Counted from the first letter of the stretch, positions 17,970-28,685 are shown. The stretch is 64,000 bases of DNA from Collimonas fungivorans (GCF_001584145.1 NZ_CP013232.1:1302001-1366000); one strand, 5' to 3'. Notes: generated from the letters alone by a model not told the origin. Numbers and translations: made by a program.

Positions 17970-17996
17970 TTGCTGCTGCCTATAATCGTTTTCATC
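17970..17996 (+). promoter_or_regulatory. Candidate flgB promoter
   Basis: TATAAT (17991-17996) is preceded by TTGCCG (17970-17975) with 15-base spacing, shorter than ideal. It lies 28 bases upstream of the flgB start. A good -10 with a poor -35 is typical of FlhDC-activated class II promoters; no FlhDC box is claimed. Confidence 0.45.
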
Positions 17997-18023
17997 AAAA
18001 GGTCTGTTGAGGGCAGGTACAAG

Positions 18024-18431
18024 ATGGTAGACAAACTGGATGCAGCACTGCGCTTTCAGCAGGAAGCACTGAACCTGCGGGCGCGCCGGCAAGAGGTGCT
18101 GTCGTCGAACATCGCGCACGCCGATACGCCGAATTACAAGGCGCGCGATTTCGATTTCAGCAGCAGCCTGGCGCAGGCGATGGAGCACGGCCGGCAAGTG
18201 CAGTCGGTGACGATGGCGACTACTTCCGCGCGCCACATCCAGGGCGAAGCCATGGCCACCAGCGAACCTGACCTGATGTACCGGGTGCCGACCCAGTCCA
18301 GCATCGACGGCAATACCGTGGAGATGGATGTCGAACGCGTCAATTTCACCGACAACGCAGTCCACTACGAATCCGGCCTAACCGTCATCGGCGCCCAGAT
18401 CAAGTCGCTGCTGTCGGCGGTGCAGCAATGA
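18024..18431 (+). CDS. flgB: Flagellar proximal rod protein FlgB
   Basis: FlgB forms part of the proximal rod. The product has 135 residues with the rod-family N-terminal motif [20 protein letters not shown] and the C-terminal helix [14 protein letters not shown]. The frame is open back to 17970, but ATG 18024 ([16 protein letters not shown]) follows a plausible RBS and gives the normal length. It is the first gene of the rod-hook operon flgB-flgJ. Confidence 0.96.
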   Translation: MVDKLDAALRFQQEALNLRARRQEVLSSNIAHADTPNYKARDFDFSSSLAQAMEHGRQVQSVTMATTSARHIQGEAMATSEPDLMYRVPTQSSIDGNTVEMDVERVNFTDNAVHYESGLTVIGAQIKSLLSAVQQ

Positions 18432-18462
18432 ATTTCCAGTTTTAGCCAGCGAGGATCAAGCG

Positions 18463-18870
18463 ATGCCATCCATGAGTATTTTCGACGTTGCCGGTTCCGC
18501 CATGAGCGCGCAATCGCAGCGCATGAACGTCACTGCCGGCAACCTGGCGAACGCCGACAGCGTGTCCGGCCCCGACGGCCAGCCGTATCGCGCCAAGCAG
18601 GTAGTGTTCGCGGTGGCGGCGGGCGAGCAGCAGGACCAGATCGGCGGCGTGCAGGTGGCAGGGGTGGTGGAAGACCAGTCGCCGCTGCGCATGGTGTACG
18701 ACCCCAAGCATCCGCTGGCCAACGCCGGCGGCTACGTCGCCATGCCTAACGTCAACGTGGTGGAAGAAATGGTCAACATGATTTCCGCTTCGCGTTCTTA
18801 CCAGGCCAATGTTGAAGTGCTGAATACCGCCAAGAACATGATGTTGAAGACGCTGACCGTCGGCCAGTAG
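18463..18870 (+). CDS. flgC: Flagellar proximal rod protein FlgC
   Basis: FlgC is a rod subunit of 135 residues. It shows the N-terminal helix with [20 protein letters not shown] and the C-terminal motif [20 protein letters not shown] of rod/hook proteins. It follows flgB by 31 bases in the same operon. Confidence 0.97.
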   Translation: MPSMSIFDVAGSAMSAQSQRMNVTAGNLANADSVSGPDGQPYRAKQVVFAVAAGEQQDQIGGVQVAGVVEDQSPLRMVYDPKHPLANAGGYVAMPNVNVVEEMVNMISASRSYQANVEVLNTAKNMMLKTLTVGQ

Positions 18871-18963
18871 CAAAGCATCGATTAACGAAGAATCCATTGC
18901 AGTTCCGATTTGAACGATTAATCCGCGGCCGCCGCAGCGGCGCCGCTTCAGGAGAAAACCATC

Positions 18964-19635
18964 ATGGCAGTATCAGGTGCAGTATCTGGGGTTTCAACCG
19001 ACAACAGCGCCGCAGGGGCGCTGGCCGGGGCTGCATCCAGCAGTTCCGACCAGGAACAGCGCTTTCTCAAATTGCTGGTTACCCAGCTGAATAACCAGGA
19101 TCCGCTGAATCCGCTGGATAACGCGGAGCTGACTTCGCAGCTGGCGCAGATGAGCACCGTCAGCGGTATCGAGAACCTGAACAGCACGCTGACTTCGCTG
19201 GTGGCGCAGACCGGCGCCAGCCAGACCTTGCAGGCGGCATCGCTGATCGGCCACACGGTGCTGACGCCCGGCAGCAGCGTCGCACTGAAGGACAGCGCCG
19301 CCACCTCCTTCGGATTGGACATGCAAGGCGCGGCCGATACGGTCAAGGTCACCATCACCGACGCTGCCGGCAATACCGTGCGCACCATCGACGTCGGCGC
19401 GCTGCCGCAAGGCACCAAGACCTTGTCGTGGGACGGCAAGAACGATACCGGCACCGCAATGGGCGACGGCTCCTACAAAATCAGCGTGGCTGCTTCCGTT
19501 GGCGGCAGCGCAGTCGCGGCGAACACCCTGACGTACTCGCAGGTTGCCAGCGTGGCGCAGACGGCCAGCGGCGTGACGTTGAACCTGGGTGCGGCCGGCA
19601 CGGCGGCATTGAGCGACGTTAAGCAATTTCTATAA
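18964..19635 (+). CDS. flgD: Flagellar hook cap FlgD
   Basis: FlgD is the scaffold at the tip of the growing hook. The 223-residue protein has the conserved N-terminal motif FLKLLVTQLNNQDPLNP and a FlgD Ig-like/Tudor part with LSWDGKNDTGTAMGDGSYKI. It lies between flgC and flgE as usual, with an AGGAGAA RBS. Confidence 0.97.
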   Translation: MAVSGAVSGVSTDNSAAGALAGAASSSSDQEQRFLKLLVTQLNNQDPLNPLDNAELTSQLAQMSTVSGIENLNSTLTSLVAQTGASQTLQAASLIGHTVLTPGSSVALKDSAATSFGLDMQGAADTVKVTITDAAGNTVRTIDVGALPQGTKTLSWDGKNDTGTAMGDGSYKISVAASVGGSAVAANTLTYSQVASVAQTASGVTLNLGAAGTAALSDVKQFL

Positions 19636-19711
19636 ATCCGGCTTTTTTCATTATTTTTCCGCGATTGGAAGCTGAAAAAATGCTGCAAATTGATTTCAAA
19701 AGGAGTGGACC

Positions 19712-20914
19712 ATGGGTTTTCAACAAGGCGTAAGCGGATTGAATGCAAGTTCCAGCAATCTCGATGTGATCGGCAATAATGTCGCCAACTCGGGCACCGT
19801 GGGCTTCAAGGCGGGCAGTGTCCTGTTTGCCGATGTGTATGCCGGTTCGCGGGTCGGCCTCGGCACCCAGGTGGCCGGCGTTTCGCAAAATTTCACCCAG
19901 GGCGCGGTACAGACCAGCACCCGTGCGCTGGACGTGGCGATCACCAACGGCGACGGTTTTTTCCGCCTGGCCAGCCCATCCGGCGAGGTGTCCTATTCGC
20001 GCAACGGCCAGTTCACTATCGACAAGGATAACTACATCGTCAATTCCGGCGGCCTGCGCGTGACCGGTTATCAGGTCGGCGCCAATGGCAGCATCGCCGG
20101 CGGCACGCCGGCTGCCTTGCAGCTGCCGGCTGCCGCGATGACGCCGAACGCCACTACCAAGATCAATGCGCAATACAACATCGATTCACGCAGCACTGTG
20201 CCCGCCACGGCGCCGTTCAATGCCACTGATTCCACCAGTTTCAACTACCAGAATGCGGTGACCGGCTACGATTCGCTGGGCAACCCGCATGAAATCACGA
20301 ATTTCTTCGTGAAGACCGCGGCCAACGCCTGGGATGTCTACCAGACCGTCGACGGCGGCGCCAGCAGCAATATCGGCTCGTTGACCTTTGATACGGCCGG
20401 CAAGATGCTGACGCCTGCCGCCGGCACCCTGACTCCTGCCGCCGTTCCCCTGACAAACGGCGCGGCGTCGATGAACTTCACGATCAACCTGACCGGCACT
20501 ACCCAATTCGGCAACGACAACGCAGTCGCCAAACAGACCCAGGACGGTTATACCTCCGGCAGCCTGACTGCGTTCGCCATCAATCCGGACGGTACGGTCA
20601 CCGGCAAGTACTCGAACGAACAGACCAAGACACTGGGCCAGATCGTCCTCACTTCCTTTGCCAATCCGGACGGCTTGCAATCGAAGGGCGGCAATGTCTG
20701 GGCTGAAACGGCGGCCTCGGGCCAGCCGCTGGTCGGGACCGCTGGCGCCGGCACCAAGGTTGGCTCCTTGACTTCGGGCGCGCTGGAATCGTCCAACGTC
20801 GACCTTACCGCCGAACTGGTCAACATGATCATTGCGCAGCGTACTTACCAGGCCAATGCACAGACTGTGAAAACCCAGGACCAGGTCATGCAGACCCTGG
20901 TGAGCATGCGCTGA
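19712..20914 (+). CDS. flgE: Flagellar hook protein FlgE
   Basis: FlgE polymerises into the hook. The 400-residue protein starts MGFQQGVSGLNASSSNLDVI with NNVANSGTVGFKAG, has hook-core domains in the middle, and ends with SSNVDLTAELVNMIIAQRTY and the C-terminal coiled helix. An AAGGAG RBS precedes the ATG. Confidence 0.97.
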   Translation: MGFQQGVSGLNASSSNLDVIGNNVANSGTVGFKAGSVLFADVYAGSRVGLGTQVAGVSQNFTQGAVQTSTRALDVAITNGDGFFRLASPSGEVSYSRNGQFTIDKDNYIVNSGGLRVTGYQVGANGSIAGGTPAALQLPAAAMTPNATTKINAQYNIDSRSTVPATAPFNATDSTSFNYQNAVTGYDSLGNPHEITNFFVKTAANAWDVYQTVDGGASSNIGSLTFDTAGKMLTPAAGTLTPAAVPLTNGAASMNFTINLTGTTQFGNDNAVAKQTQDGYTSGSLTAFAINPDGTVTGKYSNEQTKTLGQIVLTSFANPDGLQSKGGNVWAETAASGQPLVGTAGAGTKVGSLTSGALESSNVDLTAELVNMIIAQRTYQANAQTVKTQDQVMQTLVSMR

Positions 20915-20963
20915 TGATGGATTATTCCATCATTAGTGCAGCGGCAGCTGACCGGGAGAGCAC

Positions 20964-21710
20964 ATGGACCGCATGATCTACATCGCCATGAGCGGCGCCA
21001 AGCAGGCCATGGAGCAGCAAGCCTCGGTGGCCAGCAATATGGCCAACGTCTCGACTCCCGGCTTCCGTGCGCAGCTGAACAACTTCCGCGCCGTGCCGGT
21101 AGTGGGCGAGGAAGCGGCGACCCGGGCTTTCGTGGTGACTTCGACGCCCGGCGCTGACATGAGTACCGGACCCCTGACCGAAACCGGACGACCGATGGAC
21201 GTAGCGGTGCGCGGCGAGGGCTGGCTGACAGTGCAGACCGCGGACGGCGGCGAGGCGTATACCAGGGTCGGCAACCTGCAGGTGGGCGCCGACGGCCAGC
21301 TGATGACGATGAACAAGTTGCCGGTAATCGGCGACGCCGGACCGATGGCGGTGCCGCCCGGCGCTGCGGTGATGATATCCACCGATGGCCTGGTGAGCGC
21401 CATCGGCGCTGGCGATCCGGCCACCAATGTGGCCCAGGTGGGCCGCTTGAAACTGGTCAATCCAGCCGCCAGCGACTTGTTGCGCGGCGATGACGGTTTG
21501 TTCCGGATGCGCGCCGGCGCCGCTGCCCCGGATGCCGATCCGGCGGTGACGCTGCAGACCGGCGCGGTGGAAGGCAGCAATGTCAACCCGGTGTCCGCCA
21601 TGGTGGAAATGATCGCCAATGCACGCAGTTTTGAAATGCAGATGAAAGCGGTCAAGAGCGCAGACGAAAACGACCAGCGCGCCAACCAGCTGCTGAGCAT
21701 GAGCAGTTAA
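20964..21710 (+). CDS. flgF: Flagellar proximal rod protein FlgF
   Basis: FlgF is a rod subunit of 248 residues. It starts MDRMIYIAMSGAKQAMEQQA, the family hallmark, continues with NMANVSTPGFRA, and ends with SNVNPVSAMVEMIANARSFE. The ATG at 20964 follows a GGGAGAG RBS. Confidence 0.97.
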   Translation: MDRMIYIAMSGAKQAMEQQASVASNMANVSTPGFRAQLNNFRAVPVVGEEAATRAFVVTSTPGADMSTGPLTETGRPMDVAVRGEGWLTVQTADGGEAYTRVGNLQVGADGQLMTMNKLPVIGDAGPMAVPPGAAVMISTDGLVSAIGAGDPATNVAQVGRLKLVNPAASDLLRGDDGLFRMRAGAAAPDADPAVTLQTGAVEGSNVNPVSAMVEMIANARSFEMQMKAVKSADENDQRANQLLSMSS

Positions 21711-21734
21711 TATATTTTCGACAGGAATTTCACC

Positions 21735-22517
21735 ATGATACGTTCACTTTCCATCGCCAAGAGCGGCCTCGATGCGCAACAGCAGCAGCTCGACGTGATA
21801 TCGAACAACCTGGCCAACGTCGGCACCACGGGCTTCAAGCGCAGCCGCGCGGTGTTCGAAGACCTGATGTACCAGAACTTGCGCCAGGTAGGCGGCCAGA
21901 CTTCGGACCAGACCAACCTGCCGTCCGGCTTGCAGATCGGCACCGGCGTGCGGCTGGTGGCGACTGAACGCATCCATACCCAGGGCAATCCGACCAAGAC
22001 CGACAATACCAAGGATGTGGCGATCACCGGCGACGGTTTTTTCCAGGTGCAGATGCCGGACGGCACCACCGCCTATACCCGCGACGGCTCGTTCCAGTCC
22101 GATTCCACCGGCCAGCTGGTCACCGCCAGCGGCTACCCGGTGCAGCCGGCCATCACCATTCCGCAAAACGCCACCAGCATGACCATCGCCAAGGACGGCA
22201 CGGTATCGGTGACCCAGGCTGGCAGCACCGCCAGTGTGCAGGTCGGCCAGATCCAGCTGGCTACCTTCCTGAATTCGACCGGCCTGCAAAGCAACGGTGA
22301 AAACCTGTACACCGAAACCAATGCATCCGGCACCGCCAACCAGACCACGCCGGGCCAGAACGGCGCCGGCACTTTGAGCCAGGGTTATGTCGAATCGTCG
22401 AACGTGAATGTGGTGGAAGAACTGGTGAACATGATCCAGACCCAGCGCTCCTACGAAATCAACAGCAAGGCGGTCACTACTTCGGACCAGATGTTGCAGC
22501 GCCTGACACAGTTGTGA
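21735..22517 (+). CDS. flgG: Flagellar distal rod protein FlgG
   Basis: FlgG forms the distal rod crossing the peptidoglycan and outer rings. The 260-residue protein starts [20 protein letters not shown] with [20 protein letters not shown] and ends [20 protein letters not shown]. This is strongly conserved. The stop overlaps the flgH start. Confidence 0.98.
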   Translation: MIRSLSIAKSGLDAQQQQLDVISNNLANVGTTGFKRSRAVFEDLMYQNLRQVGGQTSDQTNLPSGLQIGTGVRLVATERIHTQGNPTKTDNTKDVAITGDGFFQVQMPDGTTAYTRDGSFQSDSTGQLVTASGYPVQPAITIPQNATSMTIAKDGTVSVTQAGSTASVQVGQIQLATFLNSTGLQSNGENLYTETNASGTANQTTPGQNGAGTLSQGYVESSNVNVVEELVNMIQTQRSYEINSKAVTTSDQMLQRLTQL

Positions 22518-23203
22518 TGACGGCGGCTATCAAACATTGCGCCAGGTGCCTGGTGCTGGCGCTGGTCCCCATGCTGCTGGGCGGCTGCGCGCAGCTGCCG
22601 CGCGAGCCGCTGGTGCAGCAGCCGATGACTGCGCGCGCCGAAGTGCGGCCGGCGGCAGCGGTGAACGGCGCCATCTACCAGTCCGGCTATAGCAGCCAGG
22701 CCTTGTTCGAAGACCGGCGGCCGCGCAATGTCGGCGATATCCTGACCATCATCGTCAGCGAAAACGTCAACGCCAGCAAGAACTCGGCGGCCAACGCCAG
22801 CCGCAACGGCAGCACCAGCAGCGCCCTGACGGCAATACCGAAGATTTTCGGCGGCCTGTTCGGCAACCTCGATACCGACGCCAAGGCCACCAACGCCCTG
22901 ACCGCCAAGGGCGGCGCCAATGCCGCCAATACCTTCAACGGCGTGATCACCGTCACCGTGACCGAGGTGCTGGGTAACGGCAACCTGATGGTCAGCGGCG
23001 AGAAACAGATGATGATCAACCAGGGCACGGAATTCATCCGCTTCTCAGGCGTGGTCAATCCGCGCACGGTAAGCGGCAACAACAGCGTGGCATCGACCCA
23101 GGTGGCGGACGCCAGGATCGAATACAGCGCCAAGGGCTACATCGACGAAGCACAGACCATGGGCTGGCTGCAGCGCTTCTTCCTCAACGTTTTACCGTTC
23201 TGA
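22517..23203 (+). CDS. flgH: Flagellar L-ring lipoprotein FlgH
   Basis: FlgH builds the L-ring in the outer membrane. From ATG 22517 the product has 228 residues. It starts with a lipoprotein signal (MLLGGC), followed by the family segments [20 protein letters not shown] and [23 protein letters not shown] three bases upstream is a possible alternative. The TGATG junction with flgG indicates coupling. Confidence 0.96.
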   Translation: MTAAIKHCARCLVLALVPMLLGGCAQLPREPLVQQPMTARAEVRPAAAVNGAIYQSGYSSQALFEDRRPRNVGDILTIIVSENVNASKNSAANASRNGSTSSALTAIPKIFGGLFGNLDTDAKATNALTAKGGANAANTFNGVITVTVTEVLGNGNLMVSGEKQMMINQGTEFIRFSGVVNPRTVSGNNSVASTQVADARIEYSAKGYIDEAQTMGWLQRFFLNVLPF

Positions 23204-23205
23204 CC

Positions 23206-24345
23206 ATGCGATTATTATTCCAGCGGTTTTTGCCATTTTCCGGATACAGTCGCTGCGCTGTCTTTCTGGCGTTCTGTTTCCTCTGCAGCGCACCGTCGGC
23301 GCAAGCGGAGCGGCTCAAGGAACTGGCCAGCATCCAGGGCGTGCGCGACAATCCGCTGATCGGCTACGGCCTGATGGTCGGCCTGGACGGCAGCGGCGAC
23401 CAGACCATGCAGACGCCGTTCACCACCCAGACCTTGAACAACATGCTGTCGCAGCTCGGCATCTCGATGGCGCCGGGCACCAACATGCAGCTGAAGAACG
23501 TGGCGGCGGTGATGGTGACGGCTACCTTGCCGTCGTTCGCCCGTCCCGGCCAGAACATCGATGTCACCGTGTCGTCCATGGGCAACGCCAAGAGCCTGCG
23601 CGGCGGCACTTTGCTGATGACGCCGCTCAAGGGTGCCGACGGCATGGTGTACGCGATCGCCCAGGGCAACATGGTGGTCGGCGGCGCCGGCGCCTCGGCC
23701 AACGGCAGCAAGGTGCAGATCAACCAGCTCAGTTCCGGCCGCATTCCAGCCGGCGCCATCGTCGAGCGTGCGGTCAGTTCGCCGCTGGGCGAGGCCAATA
23801 CCTTGACCCTGGAATTGAATGCCTCGGATTTCGGCACGGCGCAAAAGGCAGTCGATGCGATCAATCGCAGTTTTGGCGCCGGCACCGCCAGCGCCCTCGA
23901 TGCGCGCGTGATCCAGGTGGCGGCGCCGGCGCAGGCGGAAGCGCGGGTGAGCTTCCTGGCGCGCCTGGAAAACCTCGACATCACACCGGCGCAGGCGGTG
24001 GCGCGGGTAGTCATCAACGCCCGTACCGGTTCAGTAGTGATGAACCAGACCGTGCGCGTACTGGATTGTGCGGTGGCGCACGGCAATCTGTCGGTGGTGA
24101 TCAATACCCAGCCGGTGATCAGCCAGCCGGGGCCGTTTTCGGGCGGCAGCACGGTGGTTACGCAAACTTCGCAAATCCAGCTGAACCAGGCCGGCGGCGC
24201 TTTGCAGGTAGTCAAGAACGGCGCTTCGCTGGCCGATGTGGTGAAAGGCTTGAATACGCTGGGCGCCAATCCGCAGGACCTGGTCTCGATCCTGCAGGCG
24301 ATGAAAGCCGCCGGCGCCTTGCGCGCCGAGCTTGAAGTCATCTGA
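23206..24345 (+). CDS. flgI: Flagellar P-ring protein FlgI
   Basis: FlgI forms the periplasmic P-ring around the rod. The 379-residue precursor has a signal peptide ending near SAQA-ER, then [20 protein letters not shown] and [15 protein letters not shown] motifs, and ends [20 protein letters not shown]. It starts two bases after the flgH stop. FlgA is its chaperone. Confidence 0.97.
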   Translation: MRLLFQRFLPFSGYSRCAVFLAFCFLCSAPSAQAERLKELASIQGVRDNPLIGYGLMVGLDGSGDQTMQTPFTTQTLNNMLSQLGISMAPGTNMQLKNVAAVMVTATLPSFARPGQNIDVTVSSMGNAKSLRGGTLLMTPLKGADGMVYAIAQGNMVVGGAGASANGSKVQINQLSSGRIPAGAIVERAVSSPLGEANTLTLELNASDFGTAQKAVDAINRSFGAGTASALDARVIQVAAPAQAEARVSFLARLENLDITPAQAVARVVINARTGSVVMNQTVRVLDCAVAHGNLSVVINTQPVISQPGPFSGGSTVVTQTSQIQLNQAGGALQVVKNGASLADVVKGLNTLGANPQDLVSILQAMKAAGALRAELEVI

Positions 24346-24353
24346 GGCCGGAA

Positions 24354-25313
24354 ATGAGCGCCTCCGGTCCTATCAGCAGCAGCCGCAGCGGCGACCTGGA
24401 CCAGCGCTTTGCGCTGGACGTGCAGGGCGTCGACGCCTTGCGCCGAACTACCAGGAATTCGCCGCAAGACGGCTTGAAGCAGGTGTCGCGCCAGTTCGAA
24501 GCGATGTTCATGCAGATGGTGCTGAAGAGCATGCGCGAAGCGACGCCTTCGGATGGCATGTTCGATAGCCAGCAGGAAAAAATGTATACCTCGATGCTGG
24601 ACCAGCAGCTGGCGCAGAACCTGTCCGGCCGCGGCCTGGGCCTGGCCGAGGCGATGCAGGCCCAGCTCAGCCGCGCCGTCGATCAGTCCCGGCAGCTGCC
24701 GGCGCCGCTCGGCAAGCTGCCGCCATCGGCAGTCGACCAGAATCCCGGTCAGCCGGCGGCTGCGGCTGCAGCATCGGCGATTCCTGGCAGCGTACAAAAT
24801 CTTTCCTTGTATGACGCGGCTTCCGGTTCCGGCAGGAATGCCGGGTCTGGTTCTGGTCCGCAAGCCTATGTCGACCAGTTCCTGTCGCGCATGACCGCGC
24901 CGGCGCAGGCCGCCAGCCGCGCCAGCGGCGTACCGTCGCAACTGATCCTGGCGCAGGCCGCATTGGAATCGGGCTGGGGCAAACGCGAAATCAAGGGTGC
25001 GGACGGCAGCAGCAGCCACAACCTGTTCGGCATCAAGGCCGGCAAGGGCTGGAAAGGACCGGTAGTGCAGGCGGTCACCACCGAATATGTGGATGGCCTG
25101 CCGCAGCAGACTACAGCCCCGTTCCGCGCTTATGCATCGTATGAGGAAGCGTTTTCCGACTACGCCCGTTTCCTGGCCGGCAATCCGCGTTATGCGCAGG
25201 TACTGGCTACGCGCGATCCGGCCGAGGCCGCCCACGGCTTACAGCGCGCCGGTTACGCTACCGATCCGCAGTATGGCGAGAAGCTGGCGCGCATCCTCAA
25301 GCAGATCCTTTGA
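24354..25313 (+). CDS. flgJ: Rod cap and peptidoglycan hydrolase FlgJ
   Basis: FlgJ caps the growing rod and cuts peptidoglycan. The 319-residue protein has two parts. The N-terminal scaffold includes VSRQFEAMFMQMVLKSMREA. A Pro/Ala-rich linker leads to a C-terminal glucosaminidase of the GH73 type, with the catalytic Glu in AQAALESGWGKREI and HNLFGIKAGKGWKG. Two-domain FlgJ is usual in beta- and gammaproteobacteria. Confidence 0.96.
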   Translation: MSASGPISSSRSGDLDQRFALDVQGVDALRRTTRNSPQDGLKQVSRQFEAMFMQMVLKSMREATPSDGMFDSQQEKMYTSMLDQQLAQNLSGRGLGLAEAMQAQLSRAVDQSRQLPAPLGKLPPSAVDQNPGQPAAAAAASAIPGSVQNLSLYDAASGSGRNAGSGSGPQAYVDQFLSRMTAPAQAASRASGVPSQLILAQAALESGWGKREIKGADGSSSHNLFGIKAGKGWKGPVVQAVTTEYVDGLPQQTTAPFRAYASYEEAFSDYARFLAGNPRYAQVLATRDPAEAAHGLQRAGYATDPQYGEKLARILKQIL

Positions 25314-25341
25314 TTTTTTTCCATGGAACCGGGCATTCCCC

Positions 25342-25368
25342 TCAAATTTTCCAAGCCGCTGCCGTTAT
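25342..25368 (+). promoter_or_regulatory. Sigma-28 promoter of flgKL
   Basis: TCAA (25342-25345), 15 bases, then GCCGTTAT (25361-25368) matches TAAA-N15-GCCGATAA closely; the -10 is identical to that of flgM. It lies 57 bases before the flgK start and would allow FliA to drive flgKL late, apart from the flgB operon. Confidence 0.7.
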
Positions 25369-25379
25369 ACCTCAGGTGA

Positions 25380-25399
25380 GCCCGGCAGCGACGCCGGGC
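25380..25399 (+). promoter_or_regulatory. Hairpin in the flgK leader
   Basis: GCCCGGC (25380-25386) and GCCGGGC (25393-25399) form a seven-pair all-GC stem with a six-base loop. It sits between the predicted sigma-28 start and the flgK RBS (AAGGAAG). It could affect translation or stability of the flgKL message; no T-run follows, so it is not a classical terminator. Confidence 0.5.
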
Positions 25400-25424
25400 G
25401 GTTGCCTTCTAAAAGGAAGAATGT

Positions 25425-27398
25425 ATGTCGAACAGCATGTTTTTCACCGGGCTCAGCGGACTCAACGCAGCGCAAGCGGCATTGATGACTACCGGCCATA
25501 ACACGGCCAACGTGAATACGCCCGGCTACAGCCGGCAGATGGCGCAGGTGGTGTCCGCCGGCGGCACTTACACGCCAAGCGTAGGTTTCTTCGGCAACGG
25601 CGCCCAGGTGGTCGACATCACCCGCAGCTACGATCAGTTCCTGAGTTCGCAGCTGAACCAGGCGCAATCGACCAACCAGGCGCTCTCTGCTTACTCCACC
25701 CAGATCAACCAGATCAACAACCTGCTGGCCAACCAGACTACCGGCCTGGCTCCGATGCTGCAGACCATGTTCAAGGGCGTGCAGGCGGTCGCCAATACGC
25801 CGGCCGATGCGGCTGCGCGGCAGCAGCTGATCAGCTCCGGCCAGGCCCTGGCCAACCAGTTCCGCACCATGAGCCAGGTACTGACCGGCCTGAACGCCAA
25901 CGTCAACGACCAGATCGCCGGTTCGGTCGACCAGATCAATACCTACGCCACCCAGATCGCCAGTATCAACAAGCAGATCGCCCTGCTCAGCAACGCTGCC
26001 GGCGGCCAGGTCCCGAACGATTTGCTGGACCAGCGCGACAGCCTGGTGAACAGCCTGGGGCAACTGGTGGCGACCAAGGTGGTGGTGCAGGATGGCGGCC
26101 AGTACAACGTATTCATCGGTACCGGCCAGACCCTGGTGCTGGGCGACAAGGCATCGACCTTGAAGGCAGTCACCTCGGCCGCCGATCCGAGCCGTACTTC
26201 GGTAGCCCTGGTGAACGCCGCCGGCGTTGCTGTCGAAATGCAGGACAGCGTGATCAGCGGCGGTTCTCTGGGCGGCCTGATGCAGTTCCGTAACCAGACC
26301 CTGGGCGATGCCCAGAACGCGCTGGGACGGATGGCGATCGGCCTGGCCGACACCTTCAATGCGCAGCACAAGCTGGGCATAGACCTGAACGGCGCCGCCG
26401 GCCAGGATTTCTTTTCGCAAGCCAGCCCGGCGGCAATCGCCAATTCCCGTAACACCGGCAACCTGCAGGTTACGCCCTCGTTCAGCGACACCGGCCAGCT
26501 GACCACCAGCGATTACCGGGTCGACTATGCCAATGTAGCCGGCACGCCGCAATATTCAGTCACTCGCCTGTCCGACAACAAAGTGCTGGGCAGCTACGCC
26601 AGCCTGCCGGTGACTTTTGACGGCGTATCGCTGCAAGCCGGCAGCGGCACGCCGCAAATCGGCGATTCCTTCCTGGTGCAGCCGACCCGCAGCGGCGCGC
26701 GCGACCTGACGGTGACGGTGACAGATCCGGCCAAGATAGCCGCGGCGTCGCCCATCGTCACCGGCAAGGCCGCGGCCAACCAGGGCAGCGCAGTCATCAG
26801 CGCCGGCAAGGTCGACGCTTCATACCTGGGAGCACCGCTGAGCAGCCCGCTGACGCTGAAATACGATAGCACCACCACGCCGGCCAGCTTGTCCGGTTTC
26901 CCTGCCGGCGCGGCAGTTACAGTCACCAATCCTGACGGCACCGTGATCAACTATGCGGCCGGCGCGACTGTCAGTTATACCGATGGCGCGTCGTACAGTT
27001 TCAACGGCATCACTGCCACCGTCAGCGGCAAGCCGGTGAATGGCGACAGCTTCACCATCGGACCGAATACCGGCGGCGTTTCGGACGGCAGCAACGCCTT
27101 GCTGCTGGGCGCCTTGCAAAACCAGAAAACCCTGGCCGGCGGCACCGCCAGCTATACCGACGCTTACGGCCAGCTGGTCAGCAGCATCGGCAACAAGGCC
27201 AGCCAGCTGACCATCGCCAATACCGCGCAAACCAGCCTGGCGGCGCAAATCAAGTCGGCCCAGCAATCGGTGTCAGGGGTCAACCAGGACGAGGAAACGG
27301 CCAACCTGCTGATGTACCAGCAAATGTACCAGGCCAACGCCAAGGTGATCCAGACGGCGTCGACCATGTTCGACGCGATCCTGGGGATCGCCAGCTAA
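25425..27398 (+). CDS. flgK: Hook-filament junction protein FlgK
   Basis: FlgK (HAP1) joins hook and filament. The 657-residue protein starts MSNSMFFTGLSGLNAAQAAL with HNTANVNTPGYSRQ and ends with EETANLLMYQQMYQANAKVI, the FlgK C-terminal helix. The middle part is variable and rich in Thr, Ser and Gly. FlgN is its chaperone. Confidence 0.97.
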   Translation: MSNSMFFTGLSGLNAAQAALMTTGHNTANVNTPGYSRQMAQVVSAGGTYTPSVGFFGNGAQVVDITRSYDQFLSSQLNQAQSTNQALSAYSTQINQINNLLANQTTGLAPMLQTMFKGVQAVANTPADAAARQQLISSGQALANQFRTMSQVLTGLNANVNDQIAGSVDQINTYATQIASINKQIALLSNAAGGQVPNDLLDQRDSLVNSLGQLVATKVVVQDGGQYNVFIGTGQTLVLGDKASTLKAVTSAADPSRTSVALVNAAGVAVEMQDSVISGGSLGGLMQFRNQTLGDAQNALGRMAIGLADTFNAQHKLGIDLNGAAGQDFFSQASPAAIANSRNTGNLQVTPSFSDTGQLTTSDYRVDYANVAGTPQYSVTRLSDNKVLGSYASLPVTFDGVSLQAGSGTPQIGDSFLVQPTRSGARDLTVTVTDPAKIAAASPIVTGKAAANQGSAVISAGKVDASYLGAPLSSPLTLKYDSTTTPASLSGFPAGAAVTVTNPDGTVINYAAGATVSYTDGASYSFNGITATVSGKPVNGDSFTIGPNTGGVSDGSNALLLGALQNQKTLAGGTASYTDAYGQLVSSIGNKASQLTIANTAQTSLAAQIKSAQQSVSGVNQDEETANLLMYQQMYQANAKVIQTASTMFDAILGIAS

Positions 27399-27459
27399 TT
27401 GGCCCGGCCGGATCTGCAAGCAGGATGATAATCAAGGAAAACAAGCCAAGGAAAACAAG

Positions 27460-28670
27460 ATGCGTATCAGTACCCAGTCGTTTTATGATCAAAGCCTGGC
27501 CGCGATGGGCTCCCAGCAAACCAGCCTGTTGCGCGTGCAACAGCAGATAGGCGCCATGTCAAAAATCCTGACCCCATCCGACGACCCGCTGGGCGCGACC
27601 CGGGCGCTGAGCGCATCGCAGTCGATTTCCCTCAATGACCAGTACTCGACCAGTCGCGCCCAGGCGTCGCGCACGCTGGGCCTGGAAGACAATGCGCTGC
27701 AAAGCGTCACCACGCTCCTGCAAAATATCAAGGGGCTGGTGGTGCAAGCCGGCAACGGCACCATGACCGATGCCGACCGCGCATCGATCGCCACCACCTT
27801 GCAAAGCAATTACGACCAGCTGCTGGGCCTGGCAAATACCGACGACGGCAACGGCCAATTCCTGTTTGCCGGCTTCAAGAGCGGCAGTGCGCCTTTTGTG
27901 CAGCAGGCCGGCGGCGGCGTACAGTATGTCGGCGACCAGGGCCAGCAACTGCTGCAGGTCGACATCTCGCGGCAAATGGCGGGCACCGATGACGGCCGCA
28001 GCATTTTCCAGACCGCGCAGAACAGCTCCGGTTATGTCGCCACTTCTTCTGCCGCCAACAGCGGCGACGGCGTATATGGCGCCACTTCGGTAATCGATGC
28101 CACCAATCCCGATTTCGGAAAAAATTTCTCGATCAGCTTTACCTCGGCCACCACGTTCAGCGTGACCAATTCGGATACCCCGCCGGTGGTGACGACCGGC
28201 ACTTACACGTCCGGCTCGCCGATCCAGTTTGGCGGCTTGCAAATCGTATTGACGGGTGCCCCGCCAGCGGCGACAGCTTCAATGTCAACACCGCAAAGAA
28301 CGCCAATCCCGACATGTTCGGCGCGCTCAGCGACCTGATCGGCGCGCTCAAGACGCCGGTAGATAACGGCACCCCGGCCGCCAAGGCGCAATTGCAGAAT
28401 TCCCTGAGCACGGCAAACGTCAAGCTGTCCAACTCCCTCGACAACGTGCTCACCGTGCGTTCGTCGGTGGGCTCGCGCATGCAGGAACTGGATACCCTCA
28501 ACACCAATGGCGACGCCCGCAACCTGGCGGACAAGAGTTATCTGTCGGATATCCAGGACCTGGACTACACCAGTGCGATTACCGAGCTGTACCAGCGGCA
28601 GATGGCGCTGCAGGCGACGCAGCAGACTTTTGTCCAGATACGCAAGATTTCGCTGCTGAATTACCTGTAA
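27460..28670 (+). pseudogene. flgL: Hook-filament junction protein FlgL, frameshifted
   Basis: FlgL (HAP3) completes the junction. The frame from ATG 27460 (MRISTQSFYDQSLAAMGSQQ) encodes the N-terminus and variable domain but leaves frame at the C run 28259-28262 and stops at 28338. The correct C-terminal half (SGDSFNVNTAKNANPDMFG through SLLNYL) continues in another frame to 28670. One extra C would join both into about 403 residues, the normal size. Both halves keep family sequence right up to the junction, which suggests a recent loss or a read error rather than old decay. Confidence 0.9.
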
Positions 28671-28685
28671 GTCTTTCCGACAGGA

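Noticed and set aside
23364..25235. 623-codon minus-strand open frame opposite flgI and flgJ
   Set aside because: Shadow of two well-supported genes; no domain and no plausible RBS.
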